This document shows, in pieces, positions 5,785 through 7,747 of a DNA stretch of 7,747 nucleotides. The DNA is taken from positions 1 through 7,747 of the forward strand of contig DJHK01000044.1 of the NCBI GenBank assembly GCA_002433065.1, read 5' to 3'. Source of the DNA: Chloroflexi bacterium UBA6622. Lineage in GTDB: Bacteria; Chloroflexota; UBA11872. Under the pieces are notes generated by a model, which worked only from the letters and a program-made list of their open reading frames with translations, was not told the DNA's origin and searched no databases. A program made the translations under genes and the position numbers. The stretch's first letter is position 1. Every line of letters begins with the position of its first letter.

Positions 5785-6067
5785 GTGACCTGCAGCTCCC
5801 TTCTATTTCTTATTTATTCATGGTGATGAATCTTCTTTGAGCAGCGATTGGGTGTCAACCGGTTTGCACGTTATGGAAGTAGCCATGCGTGGATTCTGTC
5901 CTCTAGTAGTGTTTATGGTACCGGTCATTATGGATCTATCTACGACATAGATACTAATGGTCATATCTTGCGCCTTCGATACACTGGGGAAGAAGCCTAA
6001 TTTGTACTTGTTGTTACATAACAGCAAGCAGGATCCGATCAATCCCCATGATGGGAAAGGGAATCAT
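5785..6067. promoter_or_regulatory. Divergent control region between the PhyH and propeller genes
   Basis: This 283-base gap must hold promoters for both divergent genes. Visible elements are a 6-bp inverted repeat ATTCAT/ATGAAT with a GGTG loop (5816-5831), an AACCGGTT palindrome inside CAACCGGTTTG (5856-5866) matching the half-sites upstream of the aldolase, and ATCTAT/ATAGAT (5934-5952). I could not pick a convincing -35/-10 pair. An ATG at 5957 in frame with the propeller gene lacks a ribosome-binding site and is not used in this annotation. Confidence 0.4.
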
Positions 6068-7528
6068 ATGGAGTTTAGTGGCCTCGAACTTTTTCTTGAT
6101 GACCAGATGATCAGCAACACACGAAATATGTGTCGACGGATAACCCGCCCTCGACTCTATGAAGGTAATCCTGTGGTCCGTCGGGAGTATCCATGGGAGG
6201 CAGGCCATGCCTGTATTTACGGTAGCGTACTCTACGATGACCACAAGAAACTCTTTCGAATGTGGTACAACGCTTACGGTGAAGATTACTACAACCAGCA
6301 GGTCATGGCCTATGCCGAAAGTCCTGATGGAATCACCTGGACTAAACCGATGCTGGACGTTCGCCCTTGGCCTGGCTACGAACGCACCAACATTCTTATG
6401 GGTCCGCAAATCAACCTTCATGGACCGGGCCTACTGATTAACCCGGACCAAAGCGATACACAGCGGCGGTATCTCATGCTGTTTGATTCGTATCCACATT
6501 GGCGGCCCAATGCCACGGAACTTGGTATTCATGGCAGGCAGTTATACGCCGCTGAATCACCCGATGGCATACATTGGTCGCCTGATATGGGACGACCTGC
6601 TTTTGCAGGTAAAGCTGACAGCGGGCAAAGTGTCGTCTGGGATCCGATCACCAAAACGTTTAAAGCTTACGTTCGAATGACAATAGAGGATGCCTTCGGC
6701 CAACGCATCCGCGGGTCGCGCCTGGTCGAATCGCCGGACTTTGTCCATTGGGGGCCGCCACGAGAGCTGATGAGAACAGATGATGTCGACGGCTATCCTG
6801 ATGCACAGATCCAGCAATTATGCGTCACCAGATTGGATGGTATCTACGTTGGCTTGCTTTCGATGTTCCAAATTCAGCAATACGTCCATGGAACGGAACG
6901 TCGTAAAGAAGGCGGTGGAGGATTGTTTGAAGGTGCACAGGTAAGTGAAATACAATTGGTTACTAGCCGTGATGGTGTTCATTTCACCCGCGTTGCTGAC
7001 CGATCCCTATTCATGGCGCAAGCGGACCGTGGGGGTTTTGGGACACATGGTTACACCACCGCGAGTCAAATGTTGCAGCATGACGACACGGTTTACATCT
7101 ACTGTGATGGGCGAATGTGTGATCCCGACGACCCGGACTGGATCAAGCAGGGGATGGAGATTGGTCTGGCAACAATGCCCCGTGATCGCTTTGTCGCATT
7201 GCAACCCAAGCGCATGATGGACGAAGCGATGGTGGAACTCGTTCCTATGCAGTTTCCTCAAGCCCGACTTCTACTCAACGCGACAACCAGCGCGGCCGGT
7301 CAGATTCGGGCGGAGCTTGCCGATTTTAATGGTGTGACCATCAAAGGCTTCGAACACAACAAGTCCGTCATGATGACTGGGGAATCACTTGATCACCAGA
7401 TATTTTGGCAGGCTGATGGTAAGACATACATGCATGATGCACTTCCGCCGAATATGAGAGATCAACCGATCCGTCTGCGGCTCTGGCTTCGGCAGGCTCA
7501 TATCCACGCTCTTCGAGCCAGCTCATGA
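6068..7528 (+). CDS. Glycosidase-like five-bladed beta-propeller protein (GH32/43/sialidase-like)
   Basis: The 486-residue protein appears to be a beta-propeller of the GH32/GH43/sialidase type with a C-terminal beta-sandwich. Blade-like repeats are AESPDGITW (83-91), AESPDGIHW (162-170), VESPDFVHW (220-228) and TSRDGVHF (299-306), the last diverged. Other propeller signs are FRMWYNAYGED (63-73) and PWEAGHACIYGSVLYDD (42-58). The C-terminal 90 residues (ARLLLNATTSAAGQIRAEL, then IRLRLWLRQAHIHAL at 468-482) look like a sandwich module. A role in binding or cleaving glycans is likely; the catalytic carboxylates cannot be assigned and it could be non-catalytic. There is no signal peptide from this start. 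ATG 6068 is chosen for AAAGGGA (6056-6062) five bases upstream; the longer frame from 5957 would add 37 residues without a ribosome-binding site. It is transcribed divergently from the PhyH gene. No clear terminator follows in 7529-7626. Confidence 0.75.
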   Translation: MEFSGLELFLDDQMISNTRNMCRRITRPRLYEGNPVVRREYPWEAGHACIYGSVLYDDHKKLFRMWYNAYGEDYYNQQVMAYAESPDGITWTKPMLDVRPWPGYERTNILMGPQINLHGPGLLINPDQSDTQRRYLMLFDSYPHWRPNATELGIHGRQLYAAESPDGIHWSPDMGRPAFAGKADSGQSVVWDPITKTFKAYVRMTIEDAFGQRIRGSRLVESPDFVHWGPPRELMRTDDVDGYPDAQIQQLCVTRLDGIYVGLLSMFQIQQYVHGTERRKEGGGGLFEGAQVSEIQLVTSRDGVHFTRVADRSLFMAQADRGGFGTHGYTTASQMLQHDDTVYIYCDGRMCDPDDPDWIKQGMEIGLATMPRDRFVALQPKRMMDEAMVELVPMQFPQARLLLNATTSAAGQIRAELADFNGVTIKGFEHNKSVMMTGESLDHQIFWQADGKTYMHDALPPNMRDQPIRLRLWLRQAHIHALRASS

Positions 7529-7626
7529 GGTTGAAAAAAACACGAGATGATCGGTACCAGGGTTCGGCTTTATCCAGGGCAATTATCCATAGCTGTAACT
7601 GTCAATAAGTTTGTACGGGCGGTTCT

Positions 7627-7747
7627 TTAGGGTGTCGCCTGCGCGGTTTCTGCGTAGATGTCCTTGTCCACGATCCGGCTCCAGTGATCCAGGATCTGCC
7701 GCCACATCGGGCCAGGTTTGCCATCTCCAATGGCAGTTCCATTGATG
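7627..7747 (-). CDS. Class IV aminotransferase, C-terminal end (partial)
   Basis: On the minus strand the frame from the window edge to a TAA (complement of 7627-7629) encodes 39 residues beginning INGTAIGDGKPGPMWRQILD. The segment GxxIGDGKPGP is characteristic of the C-terminus of class IV PLP aminotransferases, the branched-chain or D-amino-acid transaminase group, where it contributes to the cofactor phosphate site. These enzymes transfer an amino group between an amino acid and 2-oxoglutarate. The N-terminal part, including the PLP lysine, lies beyond the window, so the subtype cannot be named. The gene converges on the propeller gene across a 98-base gap in which I see no strong terminator. 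Confidence 0.75.
   Translation of the reverse strand, partial: INGTAIGDGKPGPMWRQILDHWSRIVDKDIYAETAQATP

Noticed and set aside
5957..6067. 37-residue N-terminal extension of the propeller protein
   Set aside because: No ribosome-binding site precedes ATG 5957, whereas ATG 6068 has AAAGGGA at good spacing and the protein-like pattern begins there.

Overview
The window is bacterial: genes are dense, intron-free and mostly preceded by Shine-Dalgarno sequences. The gene set is a carbohydrate-active hydrolase, an HpcH/HpaI aldolase, a PhyH-family dioxygenase and a glycosidase-like beta-propeller, mostly as single genes with 190-280 base gaps. This is reminiscent of the accessory catabolic content of uncultivated Planctomycetes, Poribacteria or Latescibacteria-type lineages. 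That taxonomic guess is inference; no marker gene is present.

Layout, left to right. A probable 3' end of an upstream gene (3-59) is followed closely by a GH88/GH105-like hydrolase with a TTG start (97-1620). A 262-base gap carries a cluster of AAACCGG/CCGGTTT half-sites just before an HpcH/HpaI aldolase (1883-2644). Next is a 267-base gap with a possible gene remnant and a candidate promoter, then a threonine synthase-like PLP enzyme (2912-3994). A distinctly AT-richer island follows: a degenerate tRNA-Gly(CCC)-like 3' half (4023-4070), an HNH endonuclease gene with a perfect 14-bp hairpin near its 5' end (4128-4781), and a degenerate tRNA-His-like sequence lacking most of its D arm (4884-4946). 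After it lie a minus-strand PhyH-family oxygenase (4975-5784), a divergent control region, a plus-strand beta-propeller glycosidase-like protein (6068-7528), and the minus-strand C-terminus of a class IV aminotransferase (7627-7747).

How the genes may fit together. The hydrolase, aldolase and propeller protein fit breakdown of a sugar or uronic-acid polymer: glycosidic cleavage, then retro-aldol cleavage of a 2-keto-3-deoxy acid to pyruvate plus an aldehyde. The large gaps argue for separate transcription units rather than one operon, so a shared pathway is only a hypothesis. The AACCGG(TTT) motif recurs upstream of the aldolase and in the PhyH/propeller divergent region, and could be a shared operator. 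The HNH segment looks like an unrelated insertion between two metabolic genes. I see no complete, clearly new multi-gene system. The most unusual structure is the HNH gene with its large hairpin, bracketed by two decayed tRNA-like sequences.
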